Notes: generated by a model from the sequence alone, not told the origin. Positions 8,657-16,266 are shown, numbered from the stretch's first letter. The stretch is DNA of 23,032 nucleotides from Balneolales bacterium (GCA_030830725.1 JAURMN010000116.1:1-23032), one strand, 5' to 3'. Translations and numbers: made by a program.

Positions 8657-10621
8657 CTAGCGAACGGGATGAAGTTCCTTCCATCTTACAAATCCCTCCA
8701 TAGCCTCATATTCGGCAAGTCCCAATACATTATACAAGGTAGCTGTATTCCGAGTTCGCTCGTCTGCTCTCTGCCAGAATTCGCGCGCGTCTGTACCTGG
8801 AAATAGGGGTCTGTCTTTTTGGGATTGATGCTTAAAGATGGCTCTTCTCTTCCGATCAGTCTCCTCGGGACTGAGTGGAACAGCCATTTCGATATCTTCA
8901 ACTCCCCACTCTTGCCACGCGCCACGATACAGCCATACATAGCAATCTTTCATCCAGGACTCACCTGCAAGTTCTCGAAGTGCTTGAAAGACGGCCTCAA
9001 GACAAACTCGGTGCGTTCCATGAGGGTCAGATAAATCGCCCGCGGCATAGATCTGATGAGGCTTAATCTCTTGGAGCAGTGCTTTAGTGATCTCGATATC
9101 TTCTCTGCCGATGGGGTTCTTTTTGATTTTTCCAGTTTCGTAAAATGGAAGATCCAAGAAGTGTACGTGCTCGGATGGTATTCCTACATATCGACAGGCT
9201 GCTTTCGCCTCTCCGCGTCGAATTAGCCCCTTAATAAATTTTACATTATCGGAATCAATTTCACCTTGTCCTTTATTGGCCAGAAAATCTTTTACATCAC
9301 TGAAAATGGACTTCACTTTCGTGTCTTCCAGATGAAAACACTCATGATAATCGGTCACAAAATCTGCGAACCGTAACGCTTCATCGTCAAACACAGCAAT
9401 ATTTCCGGATGTTTGATACGCGACATGCACATCATGCCCTTGATCTACGAGGCGAATAAAGGTTCCTCCCATTGAGATGACATCATCATCGGGGTGTGGG
9501 CTGAAAATAAGTGCGCGTTTTGGGAATGGTGATTTACGTTCCGGGCGGAATGTATCGTCTGCATTTGGCTTACCACCTGGCCAACCGGTGATGGTATGCT
9601 GAATTTCATTGAAGATCCGAATATTGATATTGTAAGCAGATTCAATTTCAATAAGAATGTCGTTCATTCCATTTTCTCTGTAATCTTCTTCCGTAAGTCT
9701 CAGGATCGGTTTCTTCAATGTAAAGCTCAACCAGATCACCGCTTTCTTGATCAAATATGGAGTCCAATCTACAAGCCCAGTTAGCCAAGGTGTGTGAATA
9801 CGGGTAAGATTTGCACAAGCCGCTTCATCCAAAATTACTTCGCAATTTGAATGAGACTGAAGGAAAGTCGCGGGAACCTGGGTGTCGACGGACCCTTCAA
9901 CGACACGGTTGATGATAGAAGCTTTCCCTTCACCCCAGGCCAGCATAAAGATCCGCTTGGCCCCAAGTATAGTAGATACCCCCATTGTAATGGCTCTTCG
10001 AGGCACATTTTCAATTCCAAAAAACCCACTAGCTGCATCCATCATTGTGACTCTGTCCAACGAGATCAATCGAGTTTTCGATTCCTTTGTTGAGCCGGGT
10101 TCATTGAAGCCGATGTGCCCTGTTCTACCAATTCCTAAGATCTGAATATCTAAGCCTCCAACCTCCTGGATTTTTTCTTCATACTGTTCACAGAAATTCT
10201 GTATTTCAGATCGACTCAAAGTTCCATCCGGGATATGAACATTTTCACGCTTGATATCGATATGATCGAAGAGATACTCATTCATAAATCGAACGTAGCT
10301 CTGAAGAGCTTCCGGATCTATCGGGTAATACTCATCCAAATTAAAAGTAATGACGCGCTCGAAACTCAGACCTTCTTCTTTGTGATATCGAACGAGCTCA
10401 TTGTAAACTTGAGTCGGAGTAGACCCGGTTGCCAACCCTAAAACCGTATTTTTTCCTTCTTTATTCCGTTCATGAATCAACTCTGCAATCTCCTTCGCAA
10501 CATAGAGTGATCCTGTTTTGGCTGAATCAAAGATGGCTACAGGAAGTTTTTCATAGCCATTTCTCCCTTTAACGAGGGGTTTATGGTTGTTGATAGGCTT
10601 ATTTGTGGATGTACTTGACAT
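8657..10621 (-). CDS. nagB: Glucosamine-6-phosphate deaminase fused to a PIG-L/LmbE-type de-N-acetylase domain
   Basis: This is a 654-residue cytoplasmic fusion. Residues about 25-300 are NagB/isomerase-like: phosphate loop LATGSTPT (63-70), TFNLDEYY with the catalytic Asp96, and GIGRTGHIGFNEPG (163-176) with His169 and Glu174. Where E. coli NagB has Asp141 of its Asp-His-Glu triad, this protein has Thr167. Residues about 368-600 form a PIG-L (GlcNAc-PI de-N-acetylase superfamily) domain with the metal and base motif PHPDDD (375-380) and the second metal motif DPHGTHR (532-538), so it looks catalytically intact. NagB turns glucosamine-6-P into fructose-6-P plus ammonia. A fused deacetylase-type domain could supply the deacetylation step, as no nagA is in the window, but this is an inference. 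Similar long fusions occur in Bacteroidota. The start has no Shine-Dalgarno sequence. It is the first gene of a minus-strand unit with the FAD lipoprotein and lies below the dyad cluster at 10711-10752. Confidence 0.88.
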   Translation of the reverse strand: MSSTSTNKPINNHKPLVKGRNGYEKLPVAIFDSAKTGSLYVAKEIAELIHERNKEGKNTVLGLATGSTPTQVYNELVRYHKEEGLSFERVITFNLDEYYPIDPEALQSYVRFMNEYLFDHIDIKRENVHIPDGTLSRSEIQNFCEQYEEKIQEVGGLDIQILGIGRTGHIGFNEPGSTKESKTRLISLDRVTMMDAASGFFGIENVPRRAITMGVSTILGAKRIFMLAWGEGKASIINRVVEGSVDTQVPATFLQSHSNCEVILDEAACANLTRIHTPWLTGLVDWTPYLIKKAVIWLSFTLKKPILRLTEEDYRENGMNDILIEIESAYNINIRIFNEIQHTITGWPGGKPNADDTFRPERKSPFPKRALIFSPHPDDDVISMGGTFIRLVDQGHDVHVAYQTSGNIAVFDDEALRFADFVTDYHECFHLEDTKVKSIFSDVKDFLANKGQGEIDSDNVKFIKGLIRRGEAKAACRYVGIPSEHVHFLDLPFYETGKIKKNPIGREDIEITKALLQEIKPHQIYAAGDLSDPHGTHRVCLEAVFQALRELAGESWMKDCYVWLYRGAWQEWGVEDIEMAVPLSPEETDRKRRAIFKHQSQKDRPLFPGTDAREFWQRADERTRNTATLYNVLGLAEYEAMEGFVRWKELHPVR

Positions 10622-10683
10622 GTTTGTTCAATGGAGATGTTGTTAAAAAGATCGAATAGAATAACCACGAAGTAGAATATAGG

Positions 10684-10704
10684 ATGTTTAACAAAATCAA
10701 ACAT
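10684..10704. promoter_or_regulatory. Dyad ATGTTT-N9-AAACAT upstream of nagB
   Basis: Perfect 6-bp arms (10684-10689 and 10699-10704) lie 63 bases upstream of the nagB start. The stretch is A/T-rich, so some symmetry is expected by chance. It is listed because it lies between the stronger dyad cluster and nagB and may be part of the same promoter region. Confidence 0.25.
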
Positions 10705-10710
10705 GCCTCT

Positions 10711-10752
10711 TGTGTACTTTACACACTATGTGTATGTAAAAATGTTTACACG
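10711..10752. promoter_or_regulatory. Operator-like cluster of TGTGTA/TACACA half-sites upstream of nagB
   Basis: Half-sites TGTGTA (10711), TACACA (10720) and TGTGTA (10729) alternate in direction at an exact 9-base spacing. They are followed by a further dyad TGTAAA-AATG-TTTACA (10735-10750) running into TTTACACG (10745-10752). Together they make a 42-base palindrome-rich element about 90-130 bases upstream of nagB, past the stop of the gene behind it. It is a likely binding site for a dimeric repressor or activator. The regulator at 610 is the obvious local candidate because its own upstream dyad shares TTTACACG. Confidence 0.5.
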
Positions 10753-10761
10753 TCTAATCTT

Positions 10762-10777
10762 AGGGTAGTTGGACCCT
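10762..10777. terminator. Weak stem-loop after the 228-residue protein gene
   Basis: AGGGT (10762-10766) pairs with ACCCT (10773-10777) around a 6-base loop. It lies 18 bases past the stop of the minus-strand gene ending at 10795. No real U-run follows on the minus strand (AAGATT), so it may be a weak or Rho-assisted terminator, or chance. Confidence 0.25.
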
Positions 10778-10794
10778 TTAATCATCATTTCTAA

Positions 10795-11481
10795 TTAGAG
10801 TACAGACTCCGGAAAAACTTCCTCAAACCCATGAGGAGGGTTGTCTAATGTCCAAAGTTCAAAATAGAACATTCGTTCAGACCGCATTCGCTTCGCATTG
10901 ATGCTAAAGAATCGGAAGTCAGGACTATTGAGTAAGGCTTTAAGGCCGGGAAACATCTCTCTGAATATATTTTTGGCCGAGTAAAGTTGAAGATCAAATC
11001 CGTGATGAGCCTGCTCTTTAAAAAAAACAAACCTTCCTTTTTTAAGTTCTTCACCCAAGATTTTACGATGCTGACGTGGCTCTGCTCCACTAGTTGTGCT
11101 GAGTGTTCGAAGTATTTCGGAGGAAGGCGCATCACCTTTTGCAATCACCAAGGCTTGCCCGGGATGCAACTGAGAAATGCCTTGCCTGAGGGTTTCCGGA
11201 ATTCCTTTTAGTGTGTAAATCTGATACTCTGAAGGGATGGCATTCCAGAGGATCTCCACGATAGAATCAAGGTTTTCCAGTACATTCAGACCGAATTGTT
11301 CCTCTGGAAGGCGTGTTCCTGAAAAATACAGACGAGAATAGGTGAGGTCTGGTTTGAGAAACATCTCCAGACCTCCCTCAAGTTCACCACTTCGCGCCCC
11401 GCGGAAGTCATCTTCCAACGGGGGGTTGATCAGGTCTTCAAGCCGAAGGTCATGGTCAAAAATAAGCTTGAAGAGCTGCAT
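10795..11481 (-). CDS. Conserved-looking protein of unknown function, 228 residues
   Basis: I do not recognise this family. The start chosen is ATG 11481 (MQLFKLIFDHDLRLED). A longer form could begin at TTG 11523, but the added 14 residues would sit inside the stem-loop at 11500-11534. The protein is soluble, without signal peptide or membrane segment, and mixed alpha/beta, with acidic N- and C-termini. Visible stretches include YSRLYFSGTRLPEEQFGLN, IYTLKGIPETLRQGISQLHPGQALVIAKGD, a basic HRKILGEELKKGRFVFFKEQAHHGFDLQLYSAKN, and MFYFELWTLDNPP near the end. No catalytic motif stands out. It follows hppA by about 78 bases with a stem-loop between, so it may be read separately or as the tail of the hppA transcript. 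Normal codon use and a long uninterrupted frame support a real gene. Confidence 0.7.
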   Translation of the reverse strand: MQLFKLIFDHDLRLEDLINPPLEDDFRGARSGELEGGLEMFLKPDLTYSRLYFSGTRLPEEQFGLNVLENLDSIVEILWNAIPSEYQIYTLKGIPETLRQGISQLHPGQALVIAKGDAPSSEILRTLSTTSGAEPRQHRKILGEELKKGRFVFFKEQAHHGFDLQLYSAKNIFREMFPGLKALLNSPDFRFFSINAKRMRSERMFYFELWTLDNPPHGFEEVFPESVL

Positions 11482-11486
11482 ATCTA

Positions 11487-11534
11487 GAAAAATTAGAACC
11501 CAGAGATCCGAATCGGAGCACAACAGCTCTCTGG
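11487..11534 (-). terminator. Stem-loop with U-run after hppA
   Basis: On the minus strand CCAGAGA (11534-11528) pairs with TCTCTGG (11506-11500). The loop contains a second small stem, TCCG-ATT-CGGA. A TTTTT run follows (11492-11488). It lies 26 bases past the hppA stop, fits an intrinsic terminator, and overlaps the leader of the downstream gene. Confidence 0.5.
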
Positions 11535-11559
11535 AAATTTATGAATCGCTCACTCGAGA

Positions 11560-13755
11560 TTAAATCATACTTGCAATCACAAGCGCGACGACAGACATCA
11601 ATTTAATCAGAATATTAAGAGAAGGTCCGGATGTATCTTTGAATGGATCACCAACGGTATCTCCAACCACAGCGGCTTTGTGTGGCTCTGATCCTTTTTT
11701 GTAAATCTGTCCATTGATTTCGACCCCTTCCTCAAACATTTTCTTGGCATTATCCCAAGCACCCCCAGCATTTGACTGGAAAAGGGCCATCAAAACACCT
11801 GATGCTGTTACTCCCGCTAAAAGACCACCAAGCATTTCAGCTCCGCCCAGGAATCCAAACCCGACTGGGACAATTACGGCAAGAAGTCCTGGAAGCACCA
11901 TTTCGCGGATCGAAGCCGTTGTGGAGATTTCCACGCAGCGTGCATACTCCGCTTTTCCGTCGGCAGCTTCAAATGTTTTACGATCGGCATCACTCCAGGT
12001 GTCCATCTCCTTTCCGTCGTTCTTTCTCATCACATCCAGAGCTGCTTTGAGCTCAGGAATGGTAGCAAACTGTCGACGTACTTCTTCGATCATCGACATC
12101 GCAGCACGACCCACAGCTTGCATAGAAAGAGCAGAGAAAAGGAATGGTAGCATTGCTCCTACAAAGAGAGCGGCCATTACATTTGGATTTGTAATGCTGA
12201 TGGATGTGAGAGGAGCATCCGGATTTGCCACATTATAGGCGGTGATAAAGGCAGAGAAGAGAGCCAACGCTGTCAAGGCTGCTGAACCAATTGCAAACCC
12301 TTTTCCGATGGCAGCAGTTGTATTCCCAACAGCGTCGAGCTTATCTGTACGTTGACGAACTTCTTTTGGCAACTCAGACATTTCGGCAATTCCACCGGCA
12401 TTATCTGAGATCGGGCCATAAGCATCAACGGCTAATTGAATTCCGGTATTGGAAAGCATCCCAACTGCAGCAATGGCGATCCCGTACAGACCTGCAAAAT
12501 GATACGCACCCAAAATTGCAATCGCGATAATGATGATTGGAATCGCTGTCGAAATCATCCCGACTCCAAGACCAGCGATGATGTTGGTAGCTGAACCGGT
12601 ACTGGATTGACGCACAATAGACAGTACGGGCTTAGTTCCTGTACCTGTGTAATACTCGGTGATCAGACCAATTAGCAATCCTGATGCTAGTCCAAAGATT
12701 GTGGCCCAGAATACACCCATTGCTGTGAATTCTTTTCCATCAAATGTCCAACTTGCAGGAAGCATCCAGTTGATGAGGAAATAAGAGGCAATCAGCATGA
12801 TAATAGCGGCAGTAAATTCACCGATATTCAACGCTTTTTGCGGGTTACCACCCTCTTTCACTCGCACAAAAAAGGTTCCAAAAATGGAGGTCAGAATTCC
12901 TGTACCGGCCAACATCAACGGAAGAAGAACTCCATTAAGACCTCCAAATGCATTCGCAGATTCGAAGCCCATGAGGCCAATAAAAGCAGCTCCCAGGACC
13001 ATAGAACCGATGATGGAACCGACATAGGATTCAAACAGATCGGCACCCATTCCGGCAACATCTCCCACGTTGTCGCCAACATTATCGGCGATGGTAGCAG
13101 GATTAAGCGGGTGATCTTCTGGAATACCGGCTTCGACTTTTCCAACCAAATCAGCTCCAACATCAGCAGCTTTGGTGTAGATTCCACCACCTACGCGGGC
13201 AAAAAGAGCAATCGAAGAGGCGCCAAAAGAAAAACTGGTAATCACCGTGAGAACACGGGAAACACTCGCTTCATCTCCAATTCCAAAGAGATTAGCGTAT
13301 AGAAGGAATAGTACACCAAGTCCAAGTACCCCGAGACCGACAACCCCCATTCCCATTACAGAACCACCGGCGAAAGCGACAGTTAATCCTTCACCAAGAC
13401 TGCGACGAGCTGCATTGGTTGTACGAACATTGGCTTTGGTGGCCACACGCATTCCAATATATCCTGCCAACGCAGAACAAACGGCACCCATCACGAAAGA
13501 AAGGGCCACAAAACCGGAAGATTTAACCGGATCAGCGGAAATCCCAAGCAAAATCGCTACTCCCAATACAAAGAAGAAGAGCACGCGATATTCAGCCTTT
13601 AAGAAGGCCATAGCGCCTTTGGCAATATTTTCACCAATACGGACCATTTTTTCAGTACCGGCATCTTGTTTCGATACCCAGTTACTTTTCAAAAAGGTAT
13701 AAAGCAGAGCAATAATGCCCGCTGCTGGTACGGAATAGAGTAAAATTTCTACCAT
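11560..13755 (-). CDS. hppA: Membrane-bound, K+-dependent ion-pumping pyrophosphatase
   Basis: This 731-residue integral membrane protein, about 16 hydrophobic helices, is full length for the family. It hydrolyses pyrophosphate in the cytoplasm and pumps H+ and/or Na+ across the inner membrane. The substrate-binding signature DVGADLVGKVE (198-208) is present, followed by DNVGDNVGDVAGMGADLFESY (224-244). The sequence GNTTAAIGKG (477-486) has Ala481 and Gly484, where K+-independent enzymes have Lys and Thr, so it should be K+-dependent. The Glu in DLFESY with K+-dependence points to a Na+ or dual Na+/H+ pump, as known in some Bacteroidota; the ion is an inference. This fits a marine cell with sodium-driven uptake such as the symporter at 4898. 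It removes PPi made by biosynthesis and lies downstream of prs, rplY and pth on the same strand. A weak terminator at 13833-13850 suggests its own promoter in 13756-13832. Confidence 0.95.
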   Translation of the reverse strand: MVEILLYSVPAAGIIALLYTFLKSNWVSKQDAGTEKMVRIGENIAKGAMAFLKAEYRVLFFFVLGVAILLGISADPVKSSGFVALSFVMGAVCSALAGYIGMRVATKANVRTTNAARRSLGEGLTVAFAGGSVMGMGVVGLGVLGLGVLFLLYANLFGIGDEASVSRVLTVITSFSFGASSIALFARVGGGIYTKAADVGADLVGKVEAGIPEDHPLNPATIADNVGDNVGDVAGMGADLFESYVGSIIGSMVLGAAFIGLMGFESANAFGGLNGVLLPLMLAGTGILTSIFGTFFVRVKEGGNPQKALNIGEFTAAIIMLIASYFLINWMLPASWTFDGKEFTAMGVFWATIFGLASGLLIGLITEYYTGTGTKPVLSIVRQSSTGSATNIIAGLGVGMISTAIPIIIIAIAILGAYHFAGLYGIAIAAVGMLSNTGIQLAVDAYGPISDNAGGIAEMSELPKEVRQRTDKLDAVGNTTAAIGKGFAIGSAALTALALFSAFITAYNVANPDAPLTSISITNPNVMAALFVGAMLPFLFSALSMQAVGRAAMSMIEEVRRQFATIPELKAALDVMRKNDGKEMDTWSDADRKTFEAADGKAEYARCVEISTTASIREMVLPGLLAVIVPVGFGFLGGAEMLGGLLAGVTASGVLMALFQSNAGGAWDNAKKMFEEGVEINGQIYKKGSEPHKAAVVGDTVGDPFKDTSGPSLNILIKLMSVVALVIASMI

Positions 13756-13832
13756 GGAGTTGTAGGTTAGATTGAGTTGTTTAGGAAATTACATCGTTGG
13801 TTACTTCTCGATTAATAAAGTAGCAATGTGGC

Positions 13833-13850
13833 AAAATGGACGGAGGTCCA
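13833..13850 (-). terminator. Short hairpin with U-run after pth
   Basis: On the minus strand TGGAC-CTCC-GTCCA (13850-13837) is followed by TTTT (13836-13833). The stem is only 5 bp. It is placed 26 bases after the pth stop and ahead of hppA, as expected for a modest intrinsic terminator. Confidence 0.4.
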
Positions 13851-13876
13851 ACGGTATGCAGGGTAAATATACGTCA

Positions 13877-14452
13877 TTAGGAGGACTTGGTCACTTGATT
13901 TACAACATTCATAGCTCGATCCAATCCTTGTCGAAGAAATAGAATAATTCCTTCAATAGAGCGATCGATCATTTCGTCGACGACTGGCCGCTCTGTGGAG
14001 TCGAAACGAGTCAGCACATAATCCTTTTGCATACCAGGTGGAAAATCATTGCCAATCCCCATTCGGAGTCTCGGAAATTCGGGCGTTCCAAACACATCGA
14101 TAATGTTCTGAACACCATTGTGGCCTCCTGCACTACCTGCCGGTCTTAAACGTAAGGCTCCAAGTGGAAGATGAAGATCATCGTAACAGACCAGGCATTC
14201 CGATGGAGTAGATCGATAAGCACTAAGTGCTTTTTTCGCTGCATGACCACTGAGATTCATGTAGGTTAGCGGTTTAACAATCATGACTCTCTCCCCTTTG
14301 ATGTTGACTTCGGCGCCTTCATATTCCCCTTTCATAAGACGAAACGATCCATTGAACGTTTCTGCCAGCTTGTCACCAAGCATGAAGCCGATATTGTGTC
14401 GGGTATCCCGGTAAGCATCACCGGGATTCCCCAGACAAACAATAAGTTTCAT
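13877..14452 (-). CDS. pth: Peptidyl-tRNA hydrolase
   Basis: This 191-residue cytoplasmic enzyme is normal length for bacterial Pth. It frees tRNA from peptidyl-tRNA that drops off the ribosome. Family motifs are all present: LIVCLGNPG (3-11) with the substrate-binding Asn, TRHNIGF (17-23) with the catalytic His, PLTYMNLSG (60-68), CYDDLHLPLG (88-97) with the Asp that tunes the His, and GSAGGHNG (106-113). It lies 49 bases behind rplY, an arrangement common in bacteria (rplY-pth), so cotranscription from the tRNA-Gln/prs promoter region is likely. The start ATG is fixed by homology because residues 1-5 form the first strand. Confidence 0.97.
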   Translation of the reverse strand: MKLIVCLGNPGDAYRDTRHNIGFMLGDKLAETFNGSFRLMKGEYEGAEVNIKGERVMIVKPLTYMNLSGHAAKKALSAYRSTPSECLVCYDDLHLPLGALRLRPAGSAGGHNGVQNIIDVFGTPEFPRLRMGIGNDFPPGMQKDYVLTRFDSTERPVVDEMIDRSIEGIILFLRQGLDRAMNVVNQVTKSS

Positions 14453-14501
14453 AGAAAGAGAAGTGTCTTTCGAGAGCTAAAGCCACAGAATGGCATCAGA
14501 C

Positions 14502-15179
14502 TCAGGATTCGGTGGAGTCGTCACTTCCTTCAGAGGATCCTTCAGCTGGAGCTTCGGAACCAGTTTCAGCAGCTGTCTCTTCAGCAGCCGAAGCTTCTTT
14601 TTTATAGGCTGACATGGTCTCTCCTTTTGGAGGACGAATCGTTACGATCGTACGTTGTACTGAATCGAGTGGGATAATTCCGTCCATATCCAAATCGGAA
14701 ATATGAAGTGCGTCACCGATTTCCATTCCGGATACATCAATGGTAAATTCGGCAGGAATTCTGGCCGGTAACACTTTGATTCGAATGATTCGAAGTGGTT
14801 GGAACAGACGTCCGCCCCCTTCACGCACCCCTTTAGGAGTGCCAACAAGACGAACCGGTACCCGTAGACTTACACGATGTGTATCACTCAACACATAGAA
14901 ATCGGCATGGAGTGGACGATCTGTAATTGGATCGAACTCGACCTTTTTCAGTAGTGTACGGTAGCTGGTCCCGTCTATGGTAATATCCTGCAATTTTGTC
15001 TGGGGGACGGCGAGAATTTTTTCCAGCTCCAGTTCCTTAACTGAAAAATGGATGTTTTCTGCGACGTTTGGGCCATACAAAACAGCAGGGACTTGCTTAT
15101 TCTCACGCAAATCGACGGAATTTTTCCGGCCAATATCGCGCTTGAACCCTTCTATCTTTGTTACTTCCGCTGGCGTCAT
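14502..15179 (-). CDS. rplY: 50S ribosomal protein L25, long Ctc/TL5 type
   Basis: This 225-residue protein binds 5S rRNA through the N-terminal L25 domain (EGFKRDIGRKNSVDLRENKQVPAVLYG). The TL5-type C-terminal beta domain follows (DFYVLSDTHRVSLRVPVRLVGTPKGVREGGGRL through SVQRTIVTIRPP). The last 30 or so residues are an acidic Ala/Glu/Ser tail, commonly seen in this group and probably disordered. The start chosen is ATG 15179 (MTPAEVTKIEGF). A longer frame from TTG 15218 would add 13 residues with no L25 similarity and run almost to the prs stop. It follows prs by 35 bases and precedes pth by 49. In some bacteria the long form is called general stress protein Ctc. Confidence 0.95.
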   Translation of the reverse strand: MTPAEVTKIEGFKRDIGRKNSVDLRENKQVPAVLYGPNVAENIHFSVKELELEKILAVPQTKLQDITIDGTSYRTLLKKVEFDPITDRPLHADFYVLSDTHRVSLRVPVRLVGTPKGVREGGGRLFQPLRIIRIKVLPARIPAEFTIDVSGMEIGDALHISDLDMDGIIPLDSVQRTIVTIRPPKGETMSAYKKEASAAEETAAETGSEAPAEGSSEGSDDSTES

Positions 15180-15214
15180 GGTTTTATGGGTTGAATTGTG
15201 ACAGGCTGTGCTTT

Positions 15215-16147
15215 TCAATCATTGAAAAGTGCACTTACCGTGTCGTTTGTATGAATTCGTTGAATCGCCTCAGCAAAAATTCCGGCTACACTAAGCACTT
15301 TAATTTTGTCAGACGGTTTTTTGAGAGGAACCGTATCGGTGACCAACATCACGTCAATCGGTGAATCCTCGATTCGCTGGAAGGCTGGACCTGATAAAAT
15401 CGGATGCGTGCAGGTGGCTTGGATCGATAGAGCTCCACGCTCTTTAAGAGCAACTGCCGCGTTGGTAATGGTGCCCGCTGTGTCAATCAAATCATCGACA
15501 ATCAGCACATGTTTTCCTTCAACTTCCCCAATAATGTTCATCACCTCGGCCACATTTTGCTTCGGACGGCGCTTGTCAATAAAAGCGAGGGAGGCGTTTA
15601 ATTGCTTAGAATAACTCCGTGCCATTTTCAAACTTCCCACATCAGGAGCCACGACCACTAAATTATCGATCGGGTTTTCAGTGAAGTGATCGATAAAGAC
15701 ACGACTTGCATAGAGGTGATCGAGTGGAATATCGAAAAATCCTTGAATCTGAGCTGCGTGTAGATCCATGGTTAAAACACGATCAGCGCCGGCTTGAACC
15801 AGAAGATTTGCCATTAGTTTTGCCGCAATCGATACTCGAGGCTGATCTTTTCGATCCTGTCTGGCATATCCAAAGTAAGGGATCACTGCAGTTACCCGGC
15901 GTACAGATGCTCGTTTGGCGGCATCCAGCATCAGGAGCAATTCCATGATGTTATCACCAGGCGGCGGAGTAGATTGAATCAGGTATATATCTTCTCCACG
16001 GATACTTTGCTCAAATTTTACGTACAGCTCCCCATCAGAAAAATTCTTGATCGTGATTGCACCCAGAGACGTTCCGTAACATTCCGCGATGGCGCGGGCA
16101 AGTGCTGCGTTACTACGTCCTGCAAATATGGCGAGTGGTGTTTCCAA
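15215..16147 (-). CDS. prs: Ribose-phosphate pyrophosphokinase (PRPP synthetase)
   Basis: This enzyme makes PRPP from ribose-5-phosphate and ATP for nucleotide, His and Trp synthesis. All class I motifs are present: LAIFAGRSN near the start, KNFSDGELYVKFEQSIRGEDI, the ATP loop IPYFGYARQDRK, DLHAAQIQGFFDIPLDHLYA, and the PRPP loop VLIVDDLIDTAGT. The longest frame begins at 16249 but runs across all of tRNA-Gln (16172-16242), which cannot be protein-coding in that form. The in-frame TTG at 16147 gives M-E-T-P-L-A-I-F-A-G, matching the usual Prs N-terminus, and a normal 310-residue length. An ATT at 16156 is a less likely alternative. No Shine-Dalgarno is visible. It lies 24 bases past the tRNA and is likely cotranscribed with it and with rplY and pth. 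Confidence 0.95.
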   Translation of the reverse strand: METPLAIFAGRSNAALARAIAECYGTSLGAITIKNFSDGELYVKFEQSIRGEDIYLIQSTPPPGDNIMELLLMLDAAKRASVRRVTAVIPYFGYARQDRKDQPRVSIAAKLMANLLVQAGADRVLTMDLHAAQIQGFFDIPLDHLYASRVFIDHFTENPIDNLVVVAPDVGSLKMARSYSKQLNASLAFIDKRRPKQNVAEVMNIIGEVEGKHVLIVDDLIDTAGTITNAAVALKERGALSIQATCTHPILSGPAFQRIEDSPIDVMLVTDTVPLKKPSDKIKVLSVAGIFAEAIQRIHTNDTVSALFND

Positions 16148-16171
16148 ACGATGAATACTGTGGAAGGAGAG

Positions 16172-16242
16172 TTGCCCGGGGAGGACTCGAACCCCCACAT
16201 ACGGGACCAAAACCCGCTGTCCTGCCATTAGACGACCGGGCA
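16172..16242 (-). tRNA. tRNA-Gln (anticodon TTG)
   Basis: A full cloverleaf can be folded. The acceptor stem is TGCCCGG/CCGGGCA, the D arm GTCT...GGAC with AATGGCA loop, and the anticodon arm GCGGG-TTTTGGT-CCCGT with TTG at positions 34-36. The T arm is GGGGG-TTCGAGT-CCTCC and the discriminator base is A. The 3' CCA is not encoded (CTC follows), so it must be added by CCA-adding enzyme. The gene sits just upstream of prs on the same strand. Confidence 0.96.
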
Positions 16243-16266
16243 AGATCAAATCTTAGACAGACATTA

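Noticed and set aside
10622..10680. A defined -33/-7 Bacteroidota-type promoter for nagB
   Set aside because: TTTG-like and TA-rich boxes occur, but none has the right spacing and sequence together, so no promoter is called.
11482..11523. Longer form of the unknown 228-residue protein starting at TTG 11523
   Set aside because: The extension overlaps a probable terminator stem-loop, and an ATG start is available at 11481.
11714..13702. Several plus-strand open frames antisense to hppA
   Set aside because: They are rich in Ser, Pro, Arg and Thr, as expected from the complement of a gene rich in Gly, Ala and hydrophobic codons. The hppA frame is unmistakable.
15180..15218. Longer L25 starting at TTG 15218
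   Set aside because: The extra 13 residues have no family similarity, and ATG 15179 gives the usual N-terminus.
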